Positions 41,947-51,913 are shown, numbered from the stretch's first letter. The stretch: 64,000 bases of DNA from Ralstonia pickettii DTP0602 (GCA_000471925.1 CP006667.1:1426001-1490000); one strand, 5' to 3'. The notes: generated by a model not told the origin, from the sequence alone. Made by a program: numbers and translations.

Positions 41947-42948
41947 ATGAGCGACATCCATCTCACCTATATCAACGGAAAGGACATCGCACGGCTGGAA
42001 ATGACCGACGCCGAAATCCTGGACGCGGTCGAGCAGGCACTGGTGGCGCAGGGCAACGGCCAGACCGTGATCGAGCCGCGCGTGCACCTGATTCCCGATC
42101 CCGCCTTCAACGGCCACTTCAACGTGCTGCGCGGCTACGTGGCGCCGCTGGGGCTGGCCGGGGTGAAGATCGTCGGCGACTTCGTCGACAACTACAAGCT
42201 CGGACTGCCGTCGGAGATGGCCATGCTCAACCTGTTCGATCCGCGCACCGGGATTCCGGTGGCGATGGTCGACGCTACCTTCATCACCGATGCCCGCACC
42301 GGCGCACTCACCGCGCTCGGTGCCAAGCACCTGGCGCGCCGCAACAGCAAGGTGCTGGGCCATATCGGCGCACGCGGCACCTCTTACTGGAACGTGCGCC
42401 TGCTCGACAGCCTGTTCGACTTCGACGAGATCCGCGTGCACTCGCGCCGCCCGGAAAGCCGCAATGCCTTCGCCGCGCGGCTGGAGCGTGATCTCGGCAA
42501 GAAGATCGTCATCACCGAAGACTGGGAATCGTGCGTGCGCGGCGCCGACATCGTGGTCGAAGCCTCGCGCCTCGAACGCCCGACGCCGATGCTCAAGACC
42601 GAATGGATCAAGCCGGGCGCCTTCGTCGTGCCTTACGGCACCATGAGCGCGGTCGAGCTGTCGCTGACCGACATCATGACGAAGATGGTGGTCGACGACT
42701 GGGGCCAGTGCAAGGGCGGCATGTTCGGCTCGCTGCGGGCGCATGTGGAAGCTGGCAAGCTGTCGGAACAGACGCTCTATGCCGAGCTGGGCGAAATCGC
42801 CGCCGGCCGCAAGCCGGGCCGCCAGAGCGACGACGAGACCAACCTGTTCTGGCACCGCGGCCTGTCGCTGAGCGATATCGCGCTGGGCCACGCCATCCTG
42901 AAGAAGGCCGAGCAGCGCGGGCTGGGCCAGAAGCTGGTCTACGCATGA
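41947..42948 (+). CDS. Ornithine cyclodeaminase / mu-crystallin family protein
   Basis: This 333-residue NAD(P)-dependent protein belongs to the OCD/mu-crystallin family. Visible features are the VIEPRVHL substrate region, GVKIVGDFVDNYKLGLPSEMAMLNLFD, the active-site Asp region VDATFITDARTGALTALGAKHLAR, and a Rossmann segment starting KVLGHIGARGTSYWNVRLLDSLF; the usual glycine pattern is modified. Members include ornithine cyclodeaminases, ketimine reductases and opine or amino-acid dehydrogenases. ATG 41947 lies behind AGGAGAC. It is followed by a PhnD-like gene with ATGA overlap and then by a Bug receptor, suggesting uptake and breakdown of one imino or amino acid. Exact substrate unknown. 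Confidence 0.87.
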   Translation: MSDIHLTYINGKDIARLEMTDAEILDAVEQALVAQGNGQTVIEPRVHLIPDPAFNGHFNVLRGYVAPLGLAGVKIVGDFVDNYKLGLPSEMAMLNLFDPRTGIPVAMVDATFITDARTGALTALGAKHLARRNSKVLGHIGARGTSYWNVRLLDSLFDFDEIRVHSRRPESRNAFAARLERDLGKKIVITEDWESCVRGADIVVEASRLERPTPMLKTEWIKPGAFVVPYGTMSAVELSLTDIMTKMVVDDWGQCKGGMFGSLRAHVEAGKLSEQTLYAELGEIAAGRKPGRQSDDETNLFWHRGLSLSDIALGHAILKKAEQRGLGQKLVYA

Positions 42949-43778
42949 TTGCCAGCGCACGCATGTACGCGGTCGCCGCGCCGGTGGGGCATGCATGGCG
43001 TGCGCTGCTGGCGCACGTGGCCGACCGTGCCGGCGTGGCACTGCCATATGTCGAGCATGCGGCGCCGGCGCTGGTCAGCGCGCTGTGGGCGCGGCCGGAC
43101 TGCGGCTGCGTGTTCATGTGCGGCTATCCGTATGCCAGCGCCCCGGTGGCCCCGCAGTTGCTGGCCGCGCCGGTGCCGGCGCTGGCGCGCTACGGCGGGC
43201 GCCCGGTCTATTTCACGGAGTTCATCGTGCGCGCGGATGCGCCGGTGCAGACGCTGGCGCAGACCTTCGGCGGGCGGCTGGCATGCATGCTGCCTGAGTC
43301 CAACTCGGGGCACAACGCACCACGGCACCACCTGATGCAGCTGGCGCCGGCGGGCACGCGTGCGCTGTACCGGCCTGCCGCCGAACCCACGCCGACGCCG
43401 CGCGAGGTCATCGATGCCGTCATCGCCGGGCACGCCGAGGTGGGCGTCGTCGACAGCTACGTGCTGGACCTGCTGCGCCGCTTTGAACCCGCGCTCGCGG
43501 CGCAGCTGAAAACGCTGGACGTGACACCGGCCGCACCGATCCCGCCGATGGTGGCGTCTGCGCAGGTTGATCCGCACGAATGCGCGCGCGTGCGTGCCGC
43601 GCTGCTCACGCTGCATGAAGGCGCAGCGGGTACCGCGCTGCTGGCCATGCTGGGGCTGGTGCGCTTTGCCGCGGTGCAGCCCGTCGACTATGCCGGACTG
43701 CCCGCGCTGGCGCGCGAAGCGGACCAGGCCGGCTTTGCATTGACCGACCCCGGCGCCGGCAGCCGGGGCGCTGTATAA
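42945..43778 (+). CDS. PhnD-like periplasmic-binding-fold protein without signal peptide
   Basis: This 277-residue protein resembles the PhnD/SsuA-type binding fold: ALWARPDCGCVFMCGYPYA, LARYGGRPVYFTEFIVRADAPVQTL, then SNSGHNAPRHHLMQL and EVGVVDSYVLDLLRRFEP. Unlike transported relatives it starts MIASARMYAVAAPVGHAW, with no signal peptide or lipobox, so as translated it should stay in the cytosol. It is coupled to the OCD gene by a 4-bp overlap. It may be a cytosolic ligand-binding or enzyme derivative, or the true start may lie elsewhere, although no upstream signal sequence is visible in frame. Fold assignment is tentative. Confidence 0.7.
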   Translation: MIASARMYAVAAPVGHAWRALLAHVADRAGVALPYVEHAAPALVSALWARPDCGCVFMCGYPYASAPVAPQLLAAPVPALARYGGRPVYFTEFIVRADAPVQTLAQTFGGRLACMLPESNSGHNAPRHHLMQLAPAGTRALYRPAAEPTPTPREVIDAVIAGHAEVGVVDSYVLDLLRRFEPALAAQLKTLDVTPAAPIPPMVASAQVDPHECARVRAALLTLHEGAAGTALLAMLGLVRFAAVQPVDYAGLPALAREADQAGFALTDPGAGSRGAV

Positions 43779-43875
43779 CCCAGCACGCCGGACCGCACAC
43801 GGCCATGCACGACAACAAGACTGCCGGCGCGGTGGGGGAGTCAAGCCTGATCACTGCCAAATGGGGGAAACCGTC

Positions 43876-44895
43876 ATGAAACCCGCTGTGAACGCTGTTG
43901 TGAAACCTGTCAGCCGGCGCCTTGCCGCGCGTTGCCTGCTCGCCTGCGTGGCGGCCTGCGCGCCCTGGTTCGCCGCCGCCGCTCATGCCCAGCCGCAGGC
44001 GTATCCCGCCAAGCCGGTGCGCATCGTAGTGCCGTTCGCCGCCGGCGGCCCGGCCGACGTGCTCGCCCGCGCGGTCGGCGAAGGCATTGCCAAAGCCACC
44101 GGCCAGAGCGTGCTGGTCGACAACAAGGCCGGCGCAGCAGGCACCATCGGCGTCGACATGGTGGCCAAGGCCGTGCCCGACGGCTATACGCTCGCCCTGG
44201 TGCCGGTGGGCAATATCGCTGTGAACCCCACGCTGATGCCGAACCTGCCGTACAAGCCGGCCGACCTGGCTCCGGTCTCGATGCTGGCCACCGCCGAGAA
44301 CGTGCTGGTGGTCAACGCGGCCACGCCGGCGAAAACGCTGGCGGACCTGCTCAAGCTCGCGGGGCAGAAGCCGGGCGAACTGAGCTTCGCCTCGCCCGGC
44401 GCCGGCAGCCAGGCGCACCTGGCCGGCGAGCTGCTGCAGCTCGATGCCCACGTCAAGCTGAACCACGTGCCTTACAAGGGCGTCAGCCCGGCCATGACCG
44501 ATGTGGTTGGCGGCCAGGTGACGATGATGTTCGCCCAACTCTCGGCGGCGCTACCCTATATCAAGTCCGGCAAACTGCGCGCGTTGGGCGTGGCCAGCGC
44601 CAGGCGTTCGGCGGTGCTGCCCGATGTGCCGACCATCGCCGAGCAGGGCTTTCCAAAGTTCGAGGCAGTGTCGTGGTACGCGCTGATGGCGCCGGCCGGT
44701 ACGCCCGCGGAGATCGTGCGCAAGCTCAGCCAGCACGTCGACACGGTGCTGGCCGATGCCATGCTCAAGGAAAAGCTGGCCGCGCTGGGCATGGAGGCGG
44801 CGGGTGGCACGCCGCAGCAGCTTGCCACCACCATCCAGAAGGAAAGCACGCGCTGGGCCGGTGTGATCCGGCAGCGGCATCTCACTATCGACTGA
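43876..44895 (+). CDS. Bug-type periplasmic substrate-binding protein
   Basis: This 339-residue TctC/Bug receptor has a signal peptide ending near AAHAQ, followed by QAYPAKPVRIVVPFAAGGPADVLARAVGEG; later come DNKAGAAGTIGVDMVAKA and ARRSAVLPDVPTIAEQGFPKFE. ATG 43876 is preferred because GGGGGAA precedes it; ATG 43861 would add five residues. It lies 97 bp after the PhnD-like gene on the same strand, so it probably belongs to the LysR-controlled operon and binds the substrate handled by the OCD-like enzyme. Confidence 0.9.
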   Translation: MKPAVNAVVKPVSRRLAARCLLACVAACAPWFAAAAHAQPQAYPAKPVRIVVPFAAGGPADVLARAVGEGIAKATGQSVLVDNKAGAAGTIGVDMVAKAVPDGYTLALVPVGNIAVNPTLMPNLPYKPADLAPVSMLATAENVLVVNAATPAKTLADLLKLAGQKPGELSFASPGAGSQAHLAGELLQLDAHVKLNHVPYKGVSPAMTDVVGGQVTMMFAQLSAALPYIKSGKLRALGVASARRSAVLPDVPTIAEQGFPKFEAVSWYALMAPAGTPAEIVRKLSQHVDTVLADAMLKEKLAALGMEAAGGTPQQLATTIQKESTRWAGVIRQRHLTID

Positions 44896-44910
44896 GCGTC
44901 GCACCGGCGT

Positions 44911-44938
44911 AAAAAAGGGGAGCCGCATGGCTCCCCTT
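44911..44938 (-). terminator. Rho-independent terminator of the ABC transporter operon
   Basis: On the minus strand AAGGGGAGCC, ATGC, GGCTCCCCTT is followed by further T (the A-run at 44911-44916). It also lies 15 bp after the Bug stop and can serve both converging units. Confidence 0.85.
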
Positions 44939-44960
44939 CGTCATTGCCCGCTACAGGTCT

Positions 44961-45755
44961 TCAACCCAGCAGCAACGCATCATCATCCAACTGCTCATGC
45001 CGCGTCTGCTCAAACATCTTCAGCAGATCCGGCACATCCAGCCCCTTGCGCTTCTCGCCCGACACGTCCAGCACCACCTGGCCCTGGTGCAGCATGACCG
45101 TGCGCTGGCCGTAGTCCAGCGCCTGGCGCATGCTGTGCGTCACCATCATCGTGGTCAGCTTGCTTTCCTCGACGATGCGCGCGGTCAGTTCCAGCACAAA
45201 GGCAGCAGTCTTCGGGTCCAGCGCGGCGGTGTGCTCGTCCAGCAGCAGGATGCGCGACGGCTGCAGCGACGCCATCAGCAGGCTGACCGCCTGGCGCTGG
45301 CCGCCCGACAGCAGGCCGATGCGGTCCGTCAGCCGGTTTTCCAACCCCAGGTTCAGCAGCCGCAGCTTCTCGCGGAACAGCTCGCGCGAGCCGCGGTTGA
45401 GCGCCGCGCGGAAGCCGCGCCGGGTGCCGCGCGCCATTGCCAGCGCCATGTTTTCCTCGATGGTCAGCGCCTCGCAGGTGCCGGCCATCGGGTCCTGGAA
45501 CACGCGCGCCACCAGGTGGGCGCGGTCCCATGCCGGCTGACGGGTGACGTCGGTGTCATCGATGGTGATGCGGCCCGAGTCGACCATCTGGTCGCCGCTG
45601 ATCGCATTCAGGAAGGTGGACTTGCCGGCGCCGTTGGAGCCGATCACGGCCACGAACTGGCCGCTGGGGATCTCCAGGCTGAGGCCGCGCAGCGCGCGGG
45701 TCTCGATCGGGGTGCCCGGGTTGAAGGTGAGCTTCAGGTCTTGTGCGCGCAGCAT
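44961..45755 (-). CDS. ABC transporter ATP-binding protein
   Basis: This 264-residue ATPase has Walker A GSNGAGKST, signature LLSGGQRQAVSLLMA and Walker B RILLLDEHTAALD; note His after the Walker B Glu (LLDEHTAALD), which is normal in this subfamily. It energises the permease encoded just upstream. ATG at 45753-45755 follows GGAGG; a GTG three codons earlier is possible. It is the last gene of the binding protein-permease-ATPase operon, which resembles TrpXYZ-like (ABC.X4) transporters proposed for aromatic amino acids. Confidence 0.93.
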   Translation of the reverse strand: MLRAQDLKLTFNPGTPIETRALRGLSLEIPSGQFVAVIGSNGAGKSTFLNAISGDQMVDSGRITIDDTDVTRQPAWDRAHLVARVFQDPMAGTCEALTIEENMALAMARGTRRGFRAALNRGSRELFREKLRLLNLGLENRLTDRIGLLSGGQRQAVSLLMASLQPSRILLLDEHTAALDPKTAAFVLELTARIVEESKLTTMMVTHSMRQALDYGQRTVMLHQGQVVLDVSGEKRKGLDVPDLLKMFEQTRHEQLDDDALLLG

Positions 45756-45756
45756 C

Positions 45757-46653
45757 TCAGGCACCTCCGTTCTTGCGGGCGAACAGCTTCTTGCGCGTGG
45801 CCGGCAGCACCAGCGCGATCGTCACCAGCGCGGCGGTGACCAGGTTCAGGTCCTGCGCCTTCAGGCCGATGAAGTCGCTGTTCAGCGCCAGCGCGATAAA
45901 GAAGCGGTAAAGGATGGCGCCCAGCACCACGGCCAGGGTGGTCCAGATCAGGCGGCGCGCCGGCAGCACGGTTTCGCCGATGATCACCGCGGCCAGGCCA
46001 ATCACGATGGTGCCGATGCCCATCGAGATGTCCGACCCGCCCTGGGTCTGCGCGAACAGCGCGCCGGCCAGTGCCACCAGCGCGTTGGACAGTGCCATGC
46101 CGGCCAGCGTGGCGCGACCGGTGGGGATGCCTTGAGCGCGGGCCATGCGCGGGTTGGCGCCGGTGGCGCGCATCGCCAGGCCGAGCTGCGAGCTGAAGAA
46201 CCAGTCCAGGCCGAGCTTGGCGATCACCACCACCACGAACAGCACCAGCGGGCGCAGCACGTAGTCAGGCAGCCATTCCGGCTGCAGGATGGTGAACATA
46301 GTCGGCTCGGTGATCAGCGGCACGTTGGGGCGGCCCATGATGCGCAGGTTGACCGAGTACAGCGCGATCATCATCAGGATACTGGCGAGCAGGTCCATGA
46401 TCTTGAGGCGCACGTTGAGCCAGCCGGTAATGAAGCCGGCCAGTGCGCCCGCGGCGATCGCCACCGCGGTGGCGACGAACGGGTCCTGGCCCACGGCGAT
46501 CAGCGTCGCGGCCACGGCGCCGCCCAGCGGGAAGCTGCCATCAACGGTCAGGTCGGGGAAGTTGAGGATGCGGAAGGAAATCAGCACCCCGAGCGCCACC
46601 AGGCTGAAGATCAGGCCGATCTCTAGGGCGCCCAGAAGGGAAAAGAGGGACAT
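45757..46653 (-). CDS. ABC transporter permease (TrpY-like, branched-chain-type fold)
   Basis: This 298-residue inner-membrane protein has eight or so helices with the LivH-like pattern ALGVLISFRILNFPDLTVDGSFPLGGAV and the EAA-like loop GLAMRATGANPRMARAQGIP. It forms the channel of the transporter with the ATPase (one base between its stop and the next ATG) and the binding protein upstream. The ligand is inferred from the binding protein only. Confidence 0.92.
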   Translation of the reverse strand: MSLFSLLGALEIGLIFSLVALGVLISFRILNFPDLTVDGSFPLGGAVAATLIAVGQDPFVATAVAIAAGALAGFITGWLNVRLKIMDLLASILMMIALYSVNLRIMGRPNVPLITEPTMFTILQPEWLPDYVLRPLVLFVVVVIAKLGLDWFFSSQLGLAMRATGANPRMARAQGIPTGRATLAGMALSNALVALAGALFAQTQGGSDISMGIGTIVIGLAAVIIGETVLPARRLIWTTLAVVLGAILYRFFIALALNSDFIGLKAQDLNLVTAALVTIALVLPATRKKLFARKNGGA

Positions 46654-46821
46654 GGGGGGAATCCTGTTGCAGGGTCCGGCGGCTGCCTTGGCGCCGGCTT
46701 GGGGGCGGGTGGGCCGGCTGGCCCGTGTGGGGCCGCGGGCTGCCTCGCCCTGTTCTGTCCCGCCGGCCCGGATAGGCCCGGCGGGGCACCCTCCGTCTTG
46801 CGACGGCCGGGGTGGCAGTGC

Positions 46822-47799
46822 TTACTTGATGACGGTCTTGGCTTCCTTGATCAGCTCCGGCGACAGCGTCGCGCCTTGCTTGGCGGCGGCGCCGGTGTTG
46901 ACGAACAGCTCCAGGTTGTCGCTGGTCTGCGAGGCGATCGCGCCCGGCTTCTCGCCCTTCAGGATGCGCACCACGATCTTGCCGGTCTGGTGGCCCAGGT
47001 CGCCGTAGTTCACGCCCAGCGCGGCCACGGCGCCACGCTTGACGCTGTCGGTGTCAGCCGCCACCAGCGGGATCTTCGATTCGTTGGCAACCTTGACCAG
47101 GGCCTCATACGCCGACACCACGTTGTTGTCGGTGTTGGTGTAGATCACGTCGACCTTGCCGATCAGGCTCTTGGCGGCCGGGCCGATGTCCACGGTACGC
47201 GGTGCGGCGGCTTCCTTCAGGGTCAGGCCTTCCTTGGCCAGCAGTTCCTTCAGTTCCTTGACCACCACCACCGAGTTGGCCTCGCCCGGGTTGTAGACCA
47301 TGCCGACGTTCTTGGCCTTGGGCACCACGCGCTTGATCAGGGCGACTTGCTTGTCCAAGGGCAGCTTGTCCGACACGCCGGTCACATTGGTGCCCGACGC
47401 CGACCAGCTCTTGACCAGTTGCGCGGCGACCGGATCGGTCACGCCCGAGTACACCACTGGCACGCTCTTGGTGGCGGCGACCACGGCCTGGGCCGATGGG
47501 GTGGCGATGGCAACGATCGCGTTCGGGTTGTCACCGACGAACTTGCGGGCAATCTGCGCGGCGGTGCCGGTGTTGCCCTGGGCGCTCTGGTATTCCCACT
47601 TCAGGCTCTTGTCGGCGTCATAGCCGGCGGCCTTCAGTTCGGCGCGCACGCCGTCGCGGATCGCGTCCAGCGCGGGGTGGTCAACGATCGACAGTACCTT
47701 GACGGTCTGGGCTTGCACGGCGCCGCCGTATAGCAGAGCCAGTGCCACGGCGCCGCCCAGGATCGACTTGGTTGCTGCGAGACCCTTGATGGACTTCAT
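46822..47799 (-). CDS. ABC transporter substrate-binding protein (TrpX-like)
   Basis: This 325-residue protein has a signal peptide (MKSIKGLAATKSILGGAVAL, cleavage near AVQAQ) and the type-1 periplasmic fold of the PF04392 group: VKVLSIVDHPALDAIRDGVRAEL, ANAIVAIATPSAQAV-like segment, YTNTDNNVVSAYEALVKVA and GVNYGDLGHQTGKIVVRIL. It starts at ATG 47799 behind GGGGGAGA. It is the first gene of the operon with the permease 168 bp downstream. Homologues are described as tryptophan/tyrosine transporters; that is an inference from family resemblance. Confidence 0.9.
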   Translation of the reverse strand: MKSIKGLAATKSILGGAVALALLYGGAVQAQTVKVLSIVDHPALDAIRDGVRAELKAAGYDADKSLKWEYQSAQGNTGTAAQIARKFVGDNPNAIVAIATPSAQAVVAATKSVPVVYSGVTDPVAAQLVKSWSASGTNVTGVSDKLPLDKQVALIKRVVPKAKNVGMVYNPGEANSVVVVKELKELLAKEGLTLKEAAAPRTVDIGPAAKSLIGKVDVIYTNTDNNVVSAYEALVKVANESKIPLVAADTDSVKRGAVAALGVNYGDLGHQTGKIVVRILKGEKPGAIASQTSDNLELFVNTGAAAKQGATLSPELIKEAKTVIK

Positions 47800-48072
47800 T
47801 ATCTGTTCTCCCCCGAAAGCTCGGTTCTGGAATGGATGCGGCCGCGGATGGTTCGGTCCGCCGTCCTGGCGCGCCCGCGCGCGGGCGGACGGTGCCGGTC
47901 CGGGCGTGCGCAGCGGCTTCCTGCGGCTGGAGGGAGCGTGCGCGGGCGCGTCGGATGCGACAGCGATAAGCCTGCGAGGATACCACTTCTCGCGCACGAA
48001 ATGCGTAGTCATCGTGCCGAAGTGGGGCATCCGATGCTGCCAGACGCCCGCTATCGGCCATCCAGGCGCATA

Positions 48073-49131
48073 TTATTGCGCGGGATTCGTGATTTGCTTG
48101 TGGATTACCCCGATTGCGGCGACGACATCTTCATGCAATTGCGCGTCCCGGGCGTCGAGGTTTTCCTGGAGCTGGGCCAGGGTGGTGGCGCCGATGATGG
48201 TGCTGGCGGCGAACCAGCGCGAGTAGCACCAGGCCAGCGCCAGCGTGGCGGGGGACAGGCCGGCACTTTTTGCCAGCTCGACATAGCGGGCCGAGGCGGC
48301 CATGGTCTCCTGGCGCATGTAGCGCGGGCTCCAGTCCGCCCCGAAGCGCGACAGGCGGCCCTTGGCTTCGGCATTGAAGACCGGGCTGCCCCCATCGCCC
48401 GACAGGTATTTGCCGGTGAGCTGCCCGAACGCCAGCGGACTGTACGCCAGCAGGCTGACGTCGGTGCGGAAGCAGGCCTCGTCCAGGCCCTGTTCGAAGC
48501 TGCGGTTGACCAGGTTGTACGGGTTCTGGACGGTGGCGATGCGCGGCAGGCCATGCTGCTCGGCCAGGCGCACGAACTCGGCCACGCCCCAGGGCGTCTC
48601 GTTCGAGACGCCGACATAGCGGATCTTGCCGGCGCGCACCAGCTCGCCCATCACTTCGAGCTGCGCCTGGATTGAGGTGCACTCGCGCTCCTTCTGCGGA
48701 TCGAAGCTGAGTTGCCCGAAGATTGGTGCATTCCGCGCCGGCCAGTGAATCTGGTACAGGTCGATGTAGTCGGTCTGCAGCCGGCGCAGCGATTCGTCCA
48801 CCGCGGCGCGGATGCCGGCCGGGGTCAGGTCATCGCCGTTGCGGATCCACGGCATGCGGCCCGGGCCGGCCACCTTGGTCGCCAGCACCACGCGGTCGCG
48901 CGGCTGGCGCTTGAGCCAGGTGCCGACGATGCGCTCGGTCTGGCCGTAGGTCTCGGCGCGCGGCCTGACCGGATACATCTCGGCGGTGTCGATAAAGTTG
49001 ACGCCGCGCGAGAAGGCGTAGTCGAGCTGGCTGTGGCCGTCGGCTTCGGTGTTCTGCTCGCCGAAGGTCATGGTGCCCAGGCAGATGCGCGAAACCTGCA
49101 GGTCGCTGCGGCCGAGGCGGATGGTTTCCAT
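48073..49131 (-). CDS. tas: Aldo/keto reductase, Tas-like
   Basis: This 352-residue NADPH-dependent oxidoreductase has the AKR signatures RICLGTMTFGEQNTEADGHSQLDYAFSRGVNFIDTAEMYP (catalytic Asp and Tyr), the Lys of VVLATKVAGPG, and the DLYQIHWPAR segment with catalytic His. The phosphate-binding SRWFAASTIIGATTLAQLQENL lies near the C-terminus. The NTEADGH insert and length (about 346) are those of E. coli Tas. It is 36 bp downstream of pyrD. Physiological substrate unknown. Confidence 0.92.
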   Translation of the reverse strand: METIRLGRSDLQVSRICLGTMTFGEQNTEADGHSQLDYAFSRGVNFIDTAEMYPVRPRAETYGQTERIVGTWLKRQPRDRVVLATKVAGPGRMPWIRNGDDLTPAGIRAAVDESLRRLQTDYIDLYQIHWPARNAPIFGQLSFDPQKERECTSIQAQLEVMGELVRAGKIRYVGVSNETPWGVAEFVRLAEQHGLPRIATVQNPYNLVNRSFEQGLDEACFRTDVSLLAYSPLAFGQLTGKYLSGDGGSPVFNAEAKGRLSRFGADWSPRYMRQETMAASARYVELAKSAGLSPATLALAWCYSRWFAASTIIGATTLAQLQENLDARDAQLHEDVVAAIGVIHKQITNPAQ

Positions 49132-49167
49132 GGCGTTTCCTGTGAAGGGGGGCGATATGGGAAAGGC

Positions 49168-50202
49168 TCAGCCGCGCAGCGCCGCGGCGCATTCGCGCAC
49201 CAGCGCCGGGCCGCGGTAGATCAGGCCGCTGTAGACCTGCACGAGCTTCGCGCCTGCATCGATCTTGGCGCGCGCATCGGCGCCGCTGAAGATGCCGCCC
49301 ACGCCGACGATCGGCACCGCATCGCCGACCACGGCGTGCAAGGCGCGCACCACGCGCGTGGACGCCTCGAACACCGGGCGCCCAGACAGGCCGCCGGCTT
49401 CCTCGGCATGCGGCAGGCCCTTGACCGCCTCGCGCGAAATGGTGGTGTTGGTGGCGATCACGCCGTCGATCTTGTGGCGCACCAGCGCGTCGCCGATATT
49501 GCCAACCTGGTCGGCATCGAGATCCGGCGCGATCTTCAGCGCCAGCGGCACGTAGCGCTTGTGCTGGTCGGCCAGGCGCTGCTGCGCGTCCTTCAGCGTC
49601 GACAGCAAGCTGTCCAGCTCGCTGGCGCCCTGCAGTTGGCGCAGGTTCTTGGTGTTGGGCGACGAGATATTGACCGTGACGTAGCTGGCGTGCGGGTAGA
49701 CGCGCTCCAGGCAGTACAGGTAGTCGTCGTTGGCACGCTCGATCGGCGTATCGGCGTTCTTGCCGATATTCAGGCCCAGCACGCCGCCCTCGGCCTTCCA
49801 GCGCGAGGCCTTCACGTTGGCGACAAAGGCATCGACGCCGCCGTTGTTGAAGCCCATGCGGTTGATCAGCGCATCCGCCTGCGGCAGGCGGAACATGCGC
49901 GGGCGCGGGTTGCCCGGCTGCGCGCGCGGCGTGACCGTGCCCACCTCGATAAAGCCGAAGCCGAAGGCAGCCAGCCCGTCGATATAGGCGCCGTCCTTGT
50001 CCAGCCCCGCGGCCAGCCCGACCGGGTTGGGGAAGCGCACCCCCATCACCGTGCGCGGGTCGTCGGCAATCTTGTTGCCGATGCAGCCGGCCAGGCCCAT
50101 GCGGTGGGCGCGAACCAGGTTGTTCAGCGTGAAATGGTGGGCGTCCTCGGCATCCATCGAGAACAGGGCGGGGCGAAACAGGGGGTAGAGCGCGTTGAGC
50201 AC
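49168..50202 (-). CDS. pyrD: Dihydroorotate dehydrogenase (quinone), class 2
   Basis: This 344-residue inner-membrane-associated FMN enzyme oxidises dihydroorotate to orotate in pyrimidine synthesis. Motifs: amphipathic N-terminal helix [68 protein letters not shown] (catalytic Ser region), [15 protein letters not shown] and [16 protein letters not shown]. The GTG at 50200-50202 gives the usual class-2 length; longer frames upstream are Pro/Arg-rich and unlike the family. No ribosome-binding site is obvious. Confidence 0.95.
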   Translation of the reverse strand: MLNALYPLFRPALFSMDAEDAHHFTLNNLVRAHRMGLAGCIGNKIADDPRTVMGVRFPNPVGLAAGLDKDGAYIDGLAAFGFGFIEVGTVTPRAQPGNPRPRMFRLPQADALINRMGFNNGGVDAFVANVKASRWKAEGGVLGLNIGKNADTPIERANDDYLYCLERVYPHASYVTVNISSPNTKNLRQLQGASELDSLLSTLKDAQQRLADQHKRYVPLALKIAPDLDADQVGNIGDALVRHKIDGVIATNTTISREAVKGLPHAEEAGGLSGRPVFEASTRVVRALHAVVGDAVPIVGVGGIFSGADARAKIDAGAKLVQVYSGLIYRGPALVRECAAALRG

Positions 50203-50312
50203 GTGGGGAGGCGGCCGGCGGGGCGGCGCAGAAGTCGATACCAGGCCCGCATTGTAGCGGCTGGGCCGCTTGCCCGGACGGCCAGGCCTGCTGGTCCCGC
50301 TTGCTGGTCCCG

Positions 50313-51089
50313 TTATTCCTGCGTAGCCGGCGGCACCGGGTTGGCGACGTCTTCGAACGCCTGCCAGAGGTTGCCGGTCAGCACCTGCAGCGGGTGGAAG
50401 CGCGCCTTGTAGGCCATCTTGCGGCTGTCGGCGATCCAGTAGCCCAGGTACAGGTGCGGCAGGCCCAGTTCGCGCGTCTGGCGGATCTGCCACAGGATGT
50501 TGTAGGTGCCGTAGCTGGCGTTGCGCTCGAGCGGGTCATAGAAGGTGTAGACCGATGACAGCCCGTCGTCGAGTACGTCGATCATGCTGACCATGCGCAG
50601 GCGGCCGGCCTCGGGTGATCCCGGCGGCTCGCGGAACTCTACCAGGCGCGAGTTGACACGGCTTTGCAGCAGGAACTGCTCGTACTGGTCGCGGCTGTCC
50701 TGGTCCATGCCGCCGCCGGCGTGGCGCATCGACTGGTACAGCAGATACAGCGAATAGTGCTCTTCGACGTAGGTCAGCGGCGCCACTAGCGCCTGCAGGT
50801 GCTCATGCCGGCGCCAGGCGCGGCGCTGGGAGCGGTCAGGCGTGAACTGGTCCACCACCACGCGGCAGGGCGTGCAGGCATGGCAGTCATCGCAATAGGG
50901 GCGGTAGGTAAAGATGCCGCTGCGCCGGAAGCCCGCGCGCACCAGGCGCGAATAAACGTCGGCGTTGATCAGGTGCGCCGGCGTGGCGACCTGCGAGCGT
51001 GCCATGCGGCCTTCGAGATAGCTGCAAGCGTAGGGCGCCGTGGCGTAGAACTGCAGCGCGGAGAGCGGTAGTTCCTTCAGCTTGCTCAT
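50313..51089 (-). CDS. bpt: Aspartate/glutamate leucyltransferase (bacterial protein transferase)
   Basis: This 258-residue protein resembles arginyl-tRNA-protein transferases; bacterial Bpt attaches Leu to N-terminal Asp or Glu and so makes N-degrons for ClpS/ClpAP. The conserved N-terminal cysteine region is present ([21 protein letters not shown], then [13 protein letters not shown]). The C-terminal domain has [23 protein letters not shown] and HLYLGYWI. It is 71 bp downstream of aat in the same direction, so the two N-degron enzymes form one unit. Confidence 0.93.
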   Translation of the reverse strand: MSKLKELPLSALQFYATAPYACSYLEGRMARSQVATPAHLINADVYSRLVRAGFRRSGIFTYRPYCDDCHACTPCRVVVDQFTPDRSQRRAWRRHEHLQALVAPLTYVEEHYSLYLLYQSMRHAGGGMDQDSRDQYEQFLLQSRVNSRLVEFREPPGSPEAGRLRMVSMIDVLDDGLSSVYTFYDPLERNASYGTYNILWQIRQTRELGLPHLYLGYWIADSRKMAYKARFHPLQVLTGNLWQAFEDVANPVPPATQE

Positions 51090-51160
51090 GACTCAGGGGG
51101 CTCCGGGCGGGGACGGGGCGTTTGGACAGGCCAGCCGATGGTGGTGTCCGGTACCAGGGC

Positions 51161-51913
51161 TCAGCTGGCCGGCGCGGCTGGCGTCCCGGCCCAGCGCTCC
51201 AGCACCGATTTGTCAAACCGCCACGGGTTGATCGCCGGCTGCGCCGTCACCGCCCGCACATGTGCCACGAACTCGGCGCGGGGGATCGGGCGCGCACCCA
51301 GCGAGGCCAGGTGATCGGTTTCCTGCTGGCAGTCTATCATCGCCACGCCGTGGTTGCCGAGGAACGCGCACAGCGCCGCCAGCGCGATTTTGGAGGCGTC
51401 GGTGCGGTGCGCAAACATGGATTCGCCGAAGAACATCCGCCCCAGCGCCACGCCATACAGGCCACCTACACGTTCGCCGCGGTACCAGCTCTCGACCGCG
51501 TGCGCCATGCCGTTGCGGTGCAGCGTGCCGTACGCCGCCACGATCTCGTCGGTAATCCAGGTGCCGTCCTGGCCGTCGCGCGGCGTGGTGGCGCAGGCGC
51601 GCATCACCGCCAGGAAGTCGTCGTCGACGCGGATTTCCCAGTCTGGGTCGCGCAGCACGCGCCGCAGCGTCTTGCGCAGCGTGGCCGAGACGCGCAGCGC
51701 CGGCGGCGCCAGCACCATGCGCGGGTCGGTACTCCACCACAGTACCGGCTGGCCGCTCGAATACCAGGGGAAGATGCCCTGGCGGTACGCCAGCAGCAGC
51801 CGCTGGGGCGACAGGTCGCGGCTCGCCGCCAGCAGGCCGGGGGCTTCGGAATCCGGTCCGAGCGCACGCTCCACCGGCGGAAAAGGGTCTTGCGGGTCCA
51901 GCCAGGCGATCAT
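51161..51913 (-). CDS. aat: Leucyl/phenylalanyl-tRNA-protein transferase
   Basis: This 250-residue enzyme transfers Leu or Phe from tRNA to N-terminal Arg or Lys of proteins, marking them for ClpAP. Family motifs: [58 protein letters not shown] and [20 protein letters not shown]. Length is typical. It is 57 bp after the NUDIX gene and upstream of bpt. The start ATG at 51911-51913 is the only suitable one. Confidence 0.96.
   Translation of the reverse strand: MIAWLDPQDPFPPVERALGPDSEAPGLLAASRDLSPQRLLLAYRQGIFPWYSSGQPVLWWSTDPRMVLAPPALRVSATLRKTLRRVLRDPDWEIRVDDDFLAVMRACATTPRDGQDGTWITDEIVAAYGTLHRNGMAHAVESWYRGERVGGLYGVALGRMFFGESMFAHRTDASKIALAALCAFLGNHGVAMIDCQQETDHLASLGARPIPRAEFVAHVRAVTAQPAINPWRFDKSVLERWAGTPAAPAS

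Noticed and set aside
48712..50412. A 566-codon plus-strand frame over tas and pyrD
   Set aside because: Shadow of two family-typical genes; low-complexity His/Arg/Gln product.
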